From TMED14 sp963925545 (lineage in GTDB: Bacteria > Bacteroidota > Bacteroidia > Flavobacteriales > Schleiferiaceae): DNA of 64,000 nucleotides. Positions 35,538 through 44,753 of this stretch are shown one piece after another. The first letter of the stretch is position 1. Every line of letters begins with the position of its first letter. The stretch is taken from assembly GCA_963925545.1 (NCBI GenBank), contig CAWUSA010000003.1:23607-87606 (forward strand). The letters run 5' to 3'. The notes under the pieces are model-generated. The model did not search any database. It saw only the letters and a program-made list of their open reading frames with translations, and was not told where the DNA came from. Made by a program: the position numbers and the translations under genes.

Positions 35538-36662
35538 ATGACTCAGCGCAGCTACATCATGGCCCTTGACAGCTTGGAAGGGCTAGGCCCCATGGCCATC
35601 CAAAGCCTGGTTGCCACCTACCCCCATGCAAGAAGCCTGCTTAGCGCAAGCAACCAATCCATCGCGCAATTGCTGGGACAGCGCGCCAACCGCTGGTGTG
35701 GGCCAGGGCGATTCAAGCAATGCCTGAAAGAGGCGGAGGATCTGCTTGACAAGCAATCTCAACAAGGCATCCAGAGCCATTGTTTTTTGGACGACAACTA
35801 CCCTGAACGGCTGAAAACCTTGCCGGACTTACCCATGATGATTCATGTCATTGGCTCAGCAAGTCTCGACGTCAAGCACATGCTAGCGGTAGTGGGAAGT
35901 CGCAAACCAAGCCCCAATGGCCTACTGAACACCGAATACTGGGTGCAATCCATGCGGGCTGTAGACCCCTGCATCGTTAGTGGACTAGCCTTTGGGGTAG
36001 ATGTACTGGCCCATGAGGTTGCCATGCAACAAGGCATGATCACGGTGGCTGTGTTGGCGCATGGCCTGCATGTCATACATCCCCGAAGTCACCGCGACAT
36101 GGCACGGCGCATACTAGCCAGTGGTGGCTCCTTGATCTCCGAACACCCCATAGGGGTTGAACCAAAAGTGGGGGCCTTTCCACGAAGGAATCGCATCATT
36201 GCTGGTTTATGTGACGCCACCTTGGTGGTGGAGGCTGCCATCAAAAGCGGGGCGGGCATCACGGCTGAAATGGCCAACCAGTACCATCGATCAGTCTTTG
36301 CTATACCCGGCAGGCCTCAGGATGTCATGACCCAAGGCTGCTTGGACCTGATTCAACGACATGTCGCTGAAATGGCCGTTCACCCTCAGCGAATGTTGGA
36401 CAGCTTAGGCTGGTCAACGCCGAGCAGTCACGCTGAAAAAAAACCGTCAAATAGCCAACATCAAGGGGTGATTGACGCACTGAGCAAAGGCCACCAGCGG
36501 GTGGATGACATCATGAATGAAACAGGGCTAGACGCCAGCAAGGTGCTAGCCGCATTGGGTGAGCTCTTGTGGTCCAACCACGTCATGGTTCGCCATGGCC
36601 GCTATCGCCTTCAAGCAGCTGAAGCATCTGGTCAGGGGACTGAGGCTGAGCGTAAACCCTGA
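35538..36662 (+). CDS. dprA: DNA-processing protein DprA
   Basis: Binds incoming single-stranded DNA and loads RecA during natural transformation; it is also widespread in non-competent bacteria. The 374-residue protein has an N-terminal helical region, the Rossmann-like DprA core (AVVGSRKPS; IVSGLAFGVDVLAHEVAM; FPRRNRIIAGLCDATLVVEA; IPGRPQDVMTQGC) and a C-terminal winged-helix segment (about 315-365; GVIDALSKGHQRVDDIMNE). The start at 35538 gives a normal N-terminus. Its 3' end overlaps the convergent decarboxylase gene by 80 bp, which could produce antisense overlap of the two mRNAs. Confidence 0.93.
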   Translation: MTQRSYIMALDSLEGLGPMAIQSLVATYPHARSLLSASNQSIAQLLGQRANRWCGPGRFKQCLKEAEDLLDKQSQQGIQSHCFLDDNYPERLKTLPDLPMMIHVIGSASLDVKHMLAVVGSRKPSPNGLLNTEYWVQSMRAVDPCIVSGLAFGVDVLAHEVAMQQGMITVAVLAHGLHVIHPRSHRDMARRILASGGSLISEHPIGVEPKVGAFPRRNRIIAGLCDATLVVEAAIKSGAGITAEMANQYHRSVFAIPGRPQDVMTQGCLDLIQRHVAEMAVHPQRMLDSLGWSTPSSHAEKKPSNSQHQGVIDALSKGHQRVDDIMNETGLDASKVLAALGELLWSNHVMVRHGRYRLQAAEASGQGTEAERKP

Positions 36663-37923
36663 CCTGCGAATGGCCATCGATGACAAGGTGCTTGGCCGCA
36701 GGTATCATGCAATGCTTCATGCCTCCATAACCTGATAAACCTTCCTGGTATGCTCCGGTGTGGAACATGCCAACATAGAGTGCCTCACCAACAGGCAACA
36801 ATGGCAAGTTCTGCACCGGGTAACAATCGTCCTTGTCACAGGTCAAACCAACAATTTGTGCCTTTTGCTGCTGTCCATCCAAGTGATTGATCGCCTCGCA
36901 GGGAAAGACTTTTTTCTTGGCCCAGGTGTCCGGCAAAGTCGTGATGATGCTGCCGTCTATCTGGTACCATGCTGGACCCTTCGCTTGCGGTTTTTCATCG
37001 AGTACCTGAAAGAGGTACGCACCACTTTCACTGACGGTGTAGGAACCAAATTCGGTGACCAAATCTGGCACATCAACGGACTGTTCTCTGCAGGTTGTAG
37101 TCAGCAAGTCCACGATGCCTCGGATGATGCCTGACTGGTTACGGCCAGGAGCTAAATCGTCCTGGATTGGCAAGCTCCCACCGAGGTTCAACAGGTTGAG
37201 GTCAGGACAAATTGGCTTGAGGGCCACGTAGCAATCGATGACTCCCTTGAGAGATCGCAGGTAAGCTTCGCTACCGTCCATCCCGCCTTCCATGAAGGCA
37301 TGTACCATGACGAGCTTTGCCCATGCTGCAGGAATGACTTCGTCGCTCACAAAGGACTGCACCTGATCTGGCGCTATGCCATGGCGAGAAGGCTGGTCGT
37401 GCATGGTTGCGATCCGTAAGCCAAGTGTCATGGCTTTCTCGTCTTGTTGCGTGCCACTTGCCAGGCGATGAAATTCTGATTGGCTATCAAGGATGGGTAC
37501 CACCTTCACCTGGCCACTTTTGTGCATGGCCATCATAGCGTGCAGGTAGTCATCTGTCTTGTACCCATTGCACATGACCATGCGGTCCGTGGGCAATTGC
37601 TGCTGGTCAATTAGCTGCTGAATCATGGCCATGTCAACGGAACCTGAAGCTTCCAGATGGCAGTCATGCATCAAAACCTCATCCACAATACAGCGCAATG
37701 ATGACGCCTTGAGGCAATAAGTGTAATGGTATTTCCCACCATGGTCGTTCTGCTGCATGGCCACTTTAAACCAGGACCTCGCCTGATGGATGCGCTGCCC
37801 AATGGAAGGCAAATACGTCAACCGCAAGGGGCTGCCATGAGCCTTCACCAATGGGATCAAAGCCAGGCCATGCCACAGCAAGGTTTGGCCGTCCTTTTGC
37901 AGGGTGGACAGGGATGTATTCAT
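36583..37923 (-). CDS. Fold-III PLP decarboxylase, arginine-decarboxylase-like
   Basis: A 446-residue enzyme of the alanine-racemase-fold decarboxylases (ornithine/diaminopimelate/arginine group). The PLP lysine is in YTYCLKASSL, an EASGSVDMAMI strand follows, a glycine loop is NLGGSLPI, and the substrate-side cysteine motif is TCDKDDCYP. The length and opening match a short Bacteroidota variant annotated as arginine decarboxylase, smaller than classical SpeA. The product would be agmatine for polyamine synthesis; specificity is inferred. It converges on and overlaps dprA by 80 bp. Confidence 0.78.
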   Translation of the reverse strand: MNTSLSTLQKDGQTLLWHGLALIPLVKAHGSPLRLTYLPSIGQRIHQARSWFKVAMQQNDHGGKYHYTYCLKASSLRCIVDEVLMHDCHLEASGSVDMAMIQQLIDQQQLPTDRMVMCNGYKTDDYLHAMMAMHKSGQVKVVPILDSQSEFHRLASGTQQDEKAMTLGLRIATMHDQPSRHGIAPDQVQSFVSDEVIPAAWAKLVMVHAFMEGGMDGSEAYLRSLKGVIDCYVALKPICPDLNLLNLGGSLPIQDDLAPGRNQSGIIRGIVDLLTTTCREQSVDVPDLVTEFGSYTVSESGAYLFQVLDEKPQAKGPAWYQIDGSIITTLPDTWAKKKVFPCEAINHLDGQQQKAQIVGLTCDKDDCYPVQNLPLLPVGEALYVGMFHTGAYQEGLSGYGGMKHCMIPAAKHLVIDGHSQVRVYAQPQSPDQMLQLLEGDSGHGEP

Positions 37924-38019
37924 CCGAAAGACAAGGGGTCCATAGTCATGCCGTGAAATTAACCAAAAGGGGTCTGGTTTTCATCATAAGACATGTCCTT
38001 GCATAACAAGCATTTGGAC

Positions 38020-38027
38020 TACCTTTG
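38020..38027 (+). promoter_or_regulatory. -7 promoter element of typA (TACCTTTG)
   Basis: Perfect TAnnTTTG match 24 bases before the typA ATG, with CTTG 18 bases upstream as a candidate -33 element. Confidence 0.7.
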
Positions 38028-38051
38028 CGCCCCGTTCAAAATCCCCAGATA

Positions 38052-39821
38052 ATGTCACATCAATCCATTCGCAATGTTGCCATCATTGCACACGTAGACC
38101 ACGGCAAAACCACATTGATGGATAAGATCCTTCACCACTGTTCATTGTTTCGCAGCAACCAAGAGATGGGTGAATTGATTCTTGACAACAATGATTTGGA
38201 GCGTGAGCGTGGCATCACAATCCTTTCCAAGAACGTATCCGTGAACCACAAGGGGGTGAAAATCAACTTGATTGACACACCTGGTCACGCCGATTTTGGT
38301 GGTGAAGTTGAGCGCGTTCTCAACATGGCAGACTCCGTGCTTTTGCTTGTAGATGCCTTTGAGGGGCCTATGCCTCAGACACGTTTTGTCTTGCAAAAAG
38401 CCCTTGAACTAGGACTTTGCCCCATCGTTGTCATCAACAAGGTTGATAAGCCAAACTGCGATCCGGAATTAGCTCATGAAGCAGTATTTGATTTGATGTT
38501 CTCTTTGGATGCCACGGAAGAGCAACTAGATTTCCCCCATGTGTACGGATCCGCTAAAAACAACTGGATGGGCCATGACTGGAAGGTGCAGACCGATAGC
38601 GTCGAGCCATTGCTTGACATGATTCTTGAGCATGTGCCTCCAGCTATTCAGCGCGAAGGCACAATCCAAATGCTTGTAACCTCTTTAGACTTTTCCCCTT
38701 ACACGGGTCGCATGGCTATTGGTCGACTGCACCGCGGCACCTTAAAAGAAAACATGCGCGTGACTATTGCTCACCGTGATGGCAGCAAAAGCATTGCTCG
38801 CATGAAAGAGCTCTACCTGTTTGAAGGCCTTGGAAAAGTGCGGGTTAAAGAAGTTCAGTCCGGGGACCTTTGTGCCATCAGTGGCATTGAAAAATTTGAA
38901 ATCGGCGACACCGTTACTGATTTAGAAAATCCAGAGGCACTGCCAACAATTGCCATTGATGAGCCAACCTTGAGCATGGTTTTCTCCATCAATGATTCTC
39001 CATTCTTTGGGAAGGAAGGCAAGTTCGTGACCTCGCGTCACTTGAAAGACCGTTTGGACAAAGAGCTTGAGCGAAATCTTGCATTGAAGGTTAAGCCTAC
39101 CGGTTCTGCCGATTCCTTTCAGGTATTTGGCCGTGGTGTTTTGCACCTATCTATCTTGATTGAAACCATGCGTCGCGAGGGGTATGAATTGCAAATTGGA
39201 CAACCAACCGTGTTATTCAAGGAGATTGACGGCGTGAAATGTGAGCCGATTGAGGACATGGTCATTGACCTGCCAGAAAGCAAAAGCGGATCTGCCGTTG
39301 AATTGGCAACCAAGCGAAAAGGCGAATTGGTGAACATGACACCCAAGGGTGACCGCATGATTCTCAACTTCCGCATCCCCTCAAGGGGCATCATTGGTCT
39401 AAGAAACGCCATGCTGACAGCCACTGCTGGTGAGGCCATTTTAAACCACCGTTTGCTGGGCTATGAGCCGATGAAAGGTGACATCCCTCGCCGATTGAGC
39501 GGCTCCTTGTTATCTACCAACAAGGGCAATGCCTTTGCTTACTCCATTGACCGATTGCAAGATCGCGGCACCTTCTTCATTGATCCAGGTGAGCAGATTT
39601 ATGACAGTCAGATTGTCGGTGAGCATTCAAGGTCTACGGACTTGGGTGTCAACCTAACCAAGCCAAAAAAATTGAGCAATGTTCGTGCCTCCGGCACGGA
39701 TGACAAAGTGAGAATTGCCCCTGCAAGGAAGCTTCGCTTAGAAGAAGCCTTGGAATACATCCAAGGCGATGAGTGGGTTGAAGTGACACCTTTGAGCATC
39801 CGCCTCAGAAATAGGGGCTAA
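38052..39821 (+). CDS. typA: Ribosome-associated GTPase TypA/BipA
   Basis: A translational GTPase that binds the ribosome and helps 50S assembly and growth under stress or cold. The 589-residue protein has G1 AHVDHGKTTL, a switch I Thr in RERGITI, G3 DTPGHADFGGEV, G4 NKVDKP, EF-G-like beta-barrel and alpha/beta domains, and the BipA-specific C-terminal domain (FAYSIDRLQDRGTFFI). The ATG at 38052 starts just before the G domain; the in-frame upstream codon at 38025 lies inside the -7 element and is rejected. Confidence 0.96.
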   Translation: MSHQSIRNVAIIAHVDHGKTTLMDKILHHCSLFRSNQEMGELILDNNDLERERGITILSKNVSVNHKGVKINLIDTPGHADFGGEVERVLNMADSVLLLVDAFEGPMPQTRFVLQKALELGLCPIVVINKVDKPNCDPELAHEAVFDLMFSLDATEEQLDFPHVYGSAKNNWMGHDWKVQTDSVEPLLDMILEHVPPAIQREGTIQMLVTSLDFSPYTGRMAIGRLHRGTLKENMRVTIAHRDGSKSIARMKELYLFEGLGKVRVKEVQSGDLCAISGIEKFEIGDTVTDLENPEALPTIAIDEPTLSMVFSINDSPFFGKEGKFVTSRHLKDRLDKELERNLALKVKPTGSADSFQVFGRGVLHLSILIETMRREGYELQIGQPTVLFKEIDGVKCEPIEDMVIDLPESKSGSAVELATKRKGELVNMTPKGDRMILNFRIPSRGIIGLRNAMLTATAGEAILNHRLLGYEPMKGDIPRRLSGSLLSTNKGNAFAYSIDRLQDRGTFFIDPGEQIYDSQIVGEHSRSTDLGVNLTKPKKLSNVRASGTDDKVRIAPARKLRLEEALEYIQGDEWVEVTPLSIRLRNRG

Positions 39822-39863
39822 TCTGTGATTAAGCATTGGTCATTTAGGCTATCTTAGCCCTGA

Positions 39864-41150
39864 ATGGATCTCATTAACACACCGTCAGTTTTAATTGCCC
39901 TTGCGGCAATTGTTATCGTCTCCTACCTCTTTAACCTATTGGCGAAGAAGACAAGGATTCCCTCGGTTTTGATGCTGCTCGCAATGGGCATGATTTTGCG
40001 GGGAGCCGCCAGCGCATCTGATTTTGAGGAGCCTAACGTAGTTCCCTTATTGGAAGTTCTGGGATCGGTTGGACTGATCATGATTGTGCTGGAAGCTGCA
40101 TTGGACCTCAAGCTCACAAGGCAAAACCGTGGCATGATTGGCCGGACTTTCTTGGTAACCATCGTTGAGCTCTCAGCGACTACCGCCTTCCTTGCAGCCG
40201 TCTTTCACATAGGCATGAATGCACCTTGGGTGAATGCCATTGTCTACGCTGTGCCATTGAGCATTTTAAGCTCTGCCATCATCATTCCAAGTGTGGAAAA
40301 CTGTGCCCACAAGGTCAAGGAGTTCATGATTTATCAGTCCACTTTCAGCGATATTGTTGGCATCATGTTTTTCTACTTTTTGGTCGAAGGCTTTTCCAAC
40401 CCTGGTGGTGGCACCGCGGAATGGCTTATCCAATTTGGATGGACCTTTGGTGTGTCCATTATTATATCAGCAGTTTTTGCCTACCTCCTAGTACTCCTAC
40501 TGAAGAACATCAAGACCCAACTCAAGCTCTTCTTGCTGATTTCTGTTTTGATCTTGCTCTATGCTGTTGGCAAACTCTTCCACATCAGCAGCCTGCTCAT
40601 TATTTTAATATTTGGCCTGATTCTCAACAACCCAAAGATCTTTTTCTTTGGACCCTTGCAGCGCTGGCTCAAGGAAGATGTGGTGGCCAGCCTGTTGGAG
40701 GACTTTCGAATCATCACCCGAGAGACAGCTTTCATTGTTCGGACCTTCTTCTTTGTTGTCTTTGGTTTCAGCTTAGACTTGATGTCACTAGCCAACCCTT
40801 TGGTTATTTTTTACGCCTTGATTGCCTTGATTGGAATCTACCGCATCCGAGGCAGCATCCTTGGCTGGTCTGAACGCAAGCCTGAGCCGCTTTACCGCTA
40901 CATGGCCCCGCGTGGATTGATCACCATTTTGCTGTTTTACAGCATCCCAAAAGCCTTTCATATTCCCGCTTTTGATAACGGGATTTTACTTTACATTATC
41001 CTTGCAAGCTCCATCTACATGGCTTGGGGTATGGTGAGAAACCGAAGCAAGGATGACACCTCCAGCATGGGCGATGTGCTGAGAAGCTCCTTAGGGATGG
41101 AGGCTGAGGATGTGGAGGATGAAGATGGAACGCCCTATTCAGGGGCTTGA
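39864..41150 (+). CDS. Cation:proton antiporter (Na+/H+ exchanger family)
   Basis: A 428-residue inner-membrane protein with about 11-13 transmembrane helices, similar in layout to CPA-type exchangers. Features include LLAKKTRIPSVLMLLAMGM (about 25-43), GLIMIVLEAALDLKL, a middle helix STFSDIVGIMFFYFL with a membrane Asp that could carry the ion, and a C-terminal hydrophilic acidic tail (about 395-428). There is no TrkA-N domain, unlike KefB-type CPA2 members. It starts 42 bp after typA and may be co-transcribed. The transported cation is not certain. Confidence 0.8.
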   Translation: MDLINTPSVLIALAAIVIVSYLFNLLAKKTRIPSVLMLLAMGMILRGAASASDFEEPNVVPLLEVLGSVGLIMIVLEAALDLKLTRQNRGMIGRTFLVTIVELSATTAFLAAVFHIGMNAPWVNAIVYAVPLSILSSAIIIPSVENCAHKVKEFMIYQSTFSDIVGIMFFYFLVEGFSNPGGGTAEWLIQFGWTFGVSIIISAVFAYLLVLLLKNIKTQLKLFLLISVLILLYAVGKLFHISSLLIILIFGLILNNPKIFFFGPLQRWLKEDVVASLLEDFRIITRETAFIVRTFFFVVFGFSLDLMSLANPLVIFYALIALIGIYRIRGSILGWSERKPEPLYRYMAPRGLITILLFYSIPKAFHIPAFDNGILLYIILASSIYMAWGMVRNRSKDDTSSMGDVLRSSLGMEAEDVEDEDGTPYSGA

Positions 41151-41181
41151 TACCGAAGGGGCATGGTGCCCATCACGTTCA

Positions 41182-43980
41182 TCAATGCGCCTCCAGCCAG
41201 TTGTCACCCAGTCCCACATCTACAATCAAGGGAACCTTTAATTGGTAGGCACTCTCCATGGACGTTTTCACCATGGATTGCAGTTTTTCCAATTCTTGGC
41301 GCGGTGCATCAAAGACCAGTTCATCGTGCACTTGCAAGATGAGTTTGGCTTCAAACTCACCCTCATCAAGCGCCTTGGCAACTTTCAACATGGCCAGTTT
41401 TACAATATCAGCAGCACTGCCTTGAATGGGTGCGTTGATGGCATTTCGTTCTGCATGACCTCGCATGGCGCCATTGCGTGAATTGATGTCTCTGAGGTAG
41501 CGGCGGCGACCCATTAAAGTCTCAACAAATCCTTTATCCCTGGCACTTGCTACTTGTGCATCAATGTAATCTTTGATGCCAGGGTAGGTGGCAAAGTAGC
41601 TGTCTATGATAGCCTTTGACTCGCTTCGGGATAGATTAGTTTGCTGCGCCAGACCAAAGGCAGACACCCCGTAAATGATGCCAAAGTTCACCGTCTTTGC
41701 GTGACCTCTCTGCTCCCTGGTCACGTCCTTGATGGAGCAATGGAAGATGTTGGCTGCAGTGGTTGCATGGATGTCCTCCCCGGCATTGAAGGCATCGATC
41801 ATGGCTTGGTCACCACTCATGGATGCAATGACTCGTAGCTCAATCTGCGAATAGTCTGCACAGAGCAACTGGTGGTCCTTATCCCGTGGCACAAATAGGC
41901 CTCTCACCACCCGGCCACGCTCAGTTCGGATTGGGATGTTTTGCAGGTTAGGGTTGGTGGAAGACAGCCTTCCTGTGGACGCCACAGCTTGATTGAAGGT
42001 GCTGTGAATCCGCCCCGTACCCGGATGAACCAGTTGCGGCAGGGCATCTACATAGGTGCTTCGCAGTTTACCCACCTGACGCCATTCAAGGATGTCCTTG
42101 ATGATGGGGTGTGCGTCCTGCAATCCTTCCAAGACCTCTTCGCCTGTAGCGTACTGGCCTGTTTTGGTTTTTTTTGCCTTGTCCGATAGGGCCATGCGAT
42201 CAAAAAGCACCTCACCCAGTTGCCTAGGGGAACCCAGGTTGAATTCGCAATTGGCTTGTTTAAAGATGCCTTGTTCAAGGTCTGCTGATTGCAATTTCAG
42301 TTCCTCAGAATAGCTTGCCAAACCCTCTTGGTCGACTCGGATGCCTGCAGATTCCATGTGTGACAGCACGTCAACCAAGGGGACTTCTAAGTCATTGTAA
42401 AGGCCATCAATGCCCTTGGATACCAGTATGGGTAACAAGACTTGGTCAACCTGAAGGGCCATATCCACCAACTGACAAGCGTGATTCAAGACGCTTGAGA
42501 CGGGCAACTGCCGGAAAGTTTTACGTTGCTTGCCCTTGGGGCCTAAAAGGGCAGCCGCTTCCAGGGGAATGATGTCTGTCAGCAGGCTTGCCAGGCTTGC
42601 CAAATCATGGCGGCGATCTGGCTCCAGCAGGTAGTGAGCCAACATGGGGTCTGATTGGATGCCTTGCAGTTCGATGCCTTGCTGCCTGAGCACATGGCTC
42701 ACGAATTTGATGTCATGTGCTCCCTTGCCAATGGAAGGATCTTCCAGTAAGCCTTTGAGAAATTGCCAACGGGTATCTGCAGCCACCTGGTTTGAAGGCA
42801 CGGGGATGTAGTAAGCCTTGGACGGCGACCATGAAATTGATACCCCCACACAGTCTGCGGTCATGGCATCCTCTCCGTCGCAGAGGCAAGACAGGTAGAC
42901 AGTTTGCTCTCCCTGCATCAAGCGAACCAAGGCTTGAACGCCTTCATCGCTATCAATGCATTGGTACAATTCCTTTGTTTCTATTGATGTCGGGTCACTC
43001 AAGGAATCCATGGCAAATAGGTCCATTTGTCCACCCGTTGATGGAGCTGATACGGCCACCTTTGCTGGCTTGGCCGGTTGAACTGGCAGGGATTCTACTG
43101 GTTCTGACTGCGGTAGAATGCGTCGTGCAAGGCTTCTGAATTCCAAGACCTCAAGCAAGGCAGTCAATGCAGGCTCATCAGCCTCTTTGCGCAAAAGGCC
43201 GTCCACATCCAGGGTGACGGGAACATCGGTGATGATACGAGCTAGCTCCTTTGACATGATGCCTTGTGCCTTGTGTTCACGAATCCGCTCACCCAGCTTG
43301 CCTTTGATCTCATCAGCATGGGCTAATGTGCCTTCCAATGAATCGTATTGGGCCAGAAGCTTTGCGGCGGTCTTTGCGCCCACGCCTGGCAATCCAGGGA
43401 TATTGTCCGATGCGTCACCCATCATGCCTAGGATGTCTACCACCTGCTCCACCCGCTGTATTTGCCATTTGTCACAAACTTCTTTAATCCCAAGTACTTC
43501 ATGAGGGTTACCAGATCGGCCAGGCTTGAACATTTTAATTTTTTCTGTCACCAATTGACCAAAGTCCTTGTCCGGTGTCATCATATAGACATCAAAGCCT
43601 TGTGCTTCTGCCTGCTGAGCAAGGGTGCCAATGACGTCATCTGCTTCATAGCCCTCAAGCCCCAATGCAGGAATCTTGATGGCCTCCAGAAGCTGGTGGA
43701 TGTATGGGACTGCGATCTTAATACCCTCCGGTGTGGCATCCCGGTTGGCTTTGTAGTCGGCATAGCGTTCCGTGCGGCTCGCAGATCCTCCAATGTCAAA
43801 TACCACTCCGATGTGGGTCGGCTGTTGCTTATCCAGCACATCAAGCAGGGCAAGCATGAAGCCGTAGACAGCAGAGGTGTCCAGCCCCTCACGGGTGATT
43901 CTTGGGTTGCGGATGAAGGCAAAATGTGCCCGGAAAATCAAGGCAAAGGCATCAAGGAGAAAGAGTTTGGGTGTTGACAT
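41182..43980 (-). CDS. polA: DNA polymerase I, with degenerate proofreading motifs
   Basis: A 932-residue PolI with three parts. The N-terminal 5' nuclease (about 1-290) has LEGYEADDVIGTLA and MMGDASDNIPGLPGVGAKTA. A 3'-5' exonuclease-type domain spans about 330-540. The polymerase domain has DYSQIELRVIAS (motif A), NFGIIYGVSAFGL (motif B) and QVHDELVFD (motif C). In the middle domain, residues aligned by eye to the catalytic DxE (motif I) read CLC near 365-367, and motif II reads AHDIKFVSH instead of NxxxxD. Proofreading is therefore probably lost, as in Taq polymerase. The ATG at 43980 lies 9 bases behind a perfect -7 element. Confidence 0.94.
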   Translation of the reverse strand: MSTPKLFLLDAFALIFRAHFAFIRNPRITREGLDTSAVYGFMLALLDVLDKQQPTHIGVVFDIGGSASRTERYADYKANRDATPEGIKIAVPYIHQLLEAIKIPALGLEGYEADDVIGTLAQQAEAQGFDVYMMTPDKDFGQLVTEKIKMFKPGRSGNPHEVLGIKEVCDKWQIQRVEQVVDILGMMGDASDNIPGLPGVGAKTAAKLLAQYDSLEGTLAHADEIKGKLGERIREHKAQGIMSKELARIITDVPVTLDVDGLLRKEADEPALTALLEVLEFRSLARRILPQSEPVESLPVQPAKPAKVAVSAPSTGGQMDLFAMDSLSDPTSIETKELYQCIDSDEGVQALVRLMQGEQTVYLSCLCDGEDAMTADCVGVSISWSPSKAYYIPVPSNQVAADTRWQFLKGLLEDPSIGKGAHDIKFVSHVLRQQGIELQGIQSDPMLAHYLLEPDRRHDLASLASLLTDIIPLEAAALLGPKGKQRKTFRQLPVSSVLNHACQLVDMALQVDQVLLPILVSKGIDGLYNDLEVPLVDVLSHMESAGIRVDQEGLASYSEELKLQSADLEQGIFKQANCEFNLGSPRQLGEVLFDRMALSDKAKKTKTGQYATGEEVLEGLQDAHPIIKDILEWRQVGKLRSTYVDALPQLVHPGTGRIHSTFNQAVASTGRLSSTNPNLQNIPIRTERGRVVRGLFVPRDKDHQLLCADYSQIELRVIASMSGDQAMIDAFNAGEDIHATTAANIFHCSIKDVTREQRGHAKTVNFGIIYGVSAFGLAQQTNLSRSESKAIIDSYFATYPGIKDYIDAQVASARDKGFVETLMGRRRYLRDINSRNGAMRGHAERNAINAPIQGSAADIVKLAMLKVAKALDEGEFEAKLILQVHDELVFDAPRQELEKLQSMVKTSMESAYQLKVPLIVDVGLGDNWLEAH

Positions 43981-43989
43981 AGTTGTTCC

Positions 43990-43997
43990 CAAATGTA
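43990..43997 (-). promoter_or_regulatory. -7 promoter element of polA (TACATTTG)
   Basis: Perfect TAnnTTTG match 9 bases before the polA ATG, in a 50-bp divergent spacer shared with the glycosyltransferase operon. The 5' leader can be only a few bases. Confidence 0.65.
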
Positions 43998-44011
43998 AGG
44001 GCTTGAGGGAG

Positions 44012-44019
44012 TACTTTTG
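44012..44019 (+). promoter_or_regulatory. -7 promoter element of the glycosyltransferase-pyrC operon (TACTTTTG)
   Basis: Perfect TAnnTTTG match 11 bases before the ATG at 44031 and 14 bases from the oppositely oriented polA element. Confidence 0.65.
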
Positions 44020-44030
44020 ACCTTAAGATC

Positions 44031-44753
44031 ATGCCTCAGTCACTTGTCATCATTCCAACCTTCAATGAGAAGGAAAACATTTTCGCCATCGTCGATGCCG
44101 TCTTGTCGTTGCCTCAGCATTTTGACCTGCTTGTGGTTGATGACAACTCACCTGATGGTACGGCAGGCATGGTGATGGACCTGCAGCTCAAATACCCCAA
44201 GCGCTTGCATCTGGAGCAGCGCAAGGGCAAGCTTGGTCTTGGTACCGCCTACATTCACGGCTTTCGATGGGCCCTTGAGCGTCAATATGACTACGTTTTT
44301 GAAATGGATGCTGACTTCAGTCATGACCCCAAGGACCTTGAGCGCCTGCTGGAGGCTTGCGTCATGTACCATGCGGACATAGCCATTGGCTCGCGCTACA
44401 GCGGCGGCGTCAATGTGGTGAACTGGCCAATGTCACGGGTCTTGTTGAGCTTCTTTGCGTCCAAGTACGTTCGCCTGGTCACGGGGCTCCCTATTCACGA
44501 CACCACAGCTGGCTTTATTTGCTACAAGAGGGCCGTGCTAGAGGCCATGGATTTCAATCGCATTCGCCATGTGGGCTATGCCTTTCAAATTGAAATGAAA
44601 TTTCGTGCCTGGAAACAGGGTTTTAACCTAGCTGAGGTTCCGGTGATTTTCACGGATCGGCAAGCAGGCACAAGTAAAATGAGCAAGGGCATCATCAAGG
44701 AAGCTATTCTGGGTGTCATCATGCTGAAACTCTCAAGCTTTTTCTGGAAATGA
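44031..44753 (+). CDS. Polyprenol-monophosphomannose synthase-like GT2 glycosyltransferase
   Basis: A 240-residue GT2 enzyme of the dolichol-phosphate-mannose synthase type, which transfers a sugar from a GDP- or UDP-sugar to polyprenyl phosphate on the cytoplasmic face of the membrane. Visible are VIIPTFNEKENI, VVDDNSPDGTA (nucleotide-binding Asp), FEMDADFSHDP (DxD metal site) and a late VPVIFTDRQAGTSKMSKG. No C-terminal membrane domain is present, as in the short bacterial forms. First gene of a five-gene unit; its stop overlaps the dihydroorotase start as ATGA. Mannose as donor sugar is inferred from the family. Confidence 0.87.
   Translation: MPQSLVIIPTFNEKENIFAIVDAVLSLPQHFDLLVVDDNSPDGTAGMVMDLQLKYPKRLHLEQRKGKLGLGTAYIHGFRWALERQYDYVFEMDADFSHDPKDLERLLEACVMYHADIAIGSRYSGGVNVVNWPMSRVLLSFFASKYVRLVTGLPIHDTTAGFICYKRAVLEAMDFNRIRHVGYAFQIEMKFRAWKQGFNLAEVPVIFTDRQAGTSKMSKGIIKEAILGVIMLKLSSFFWK

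Noticed and set aside
40226..40873. 215-codon frame inside the antiporter gene on the same strand
   Set aside because: Out-of-frame shadow of a membrane protein; Cys/His/Trp-rich composition is an artefact of shifted codons.
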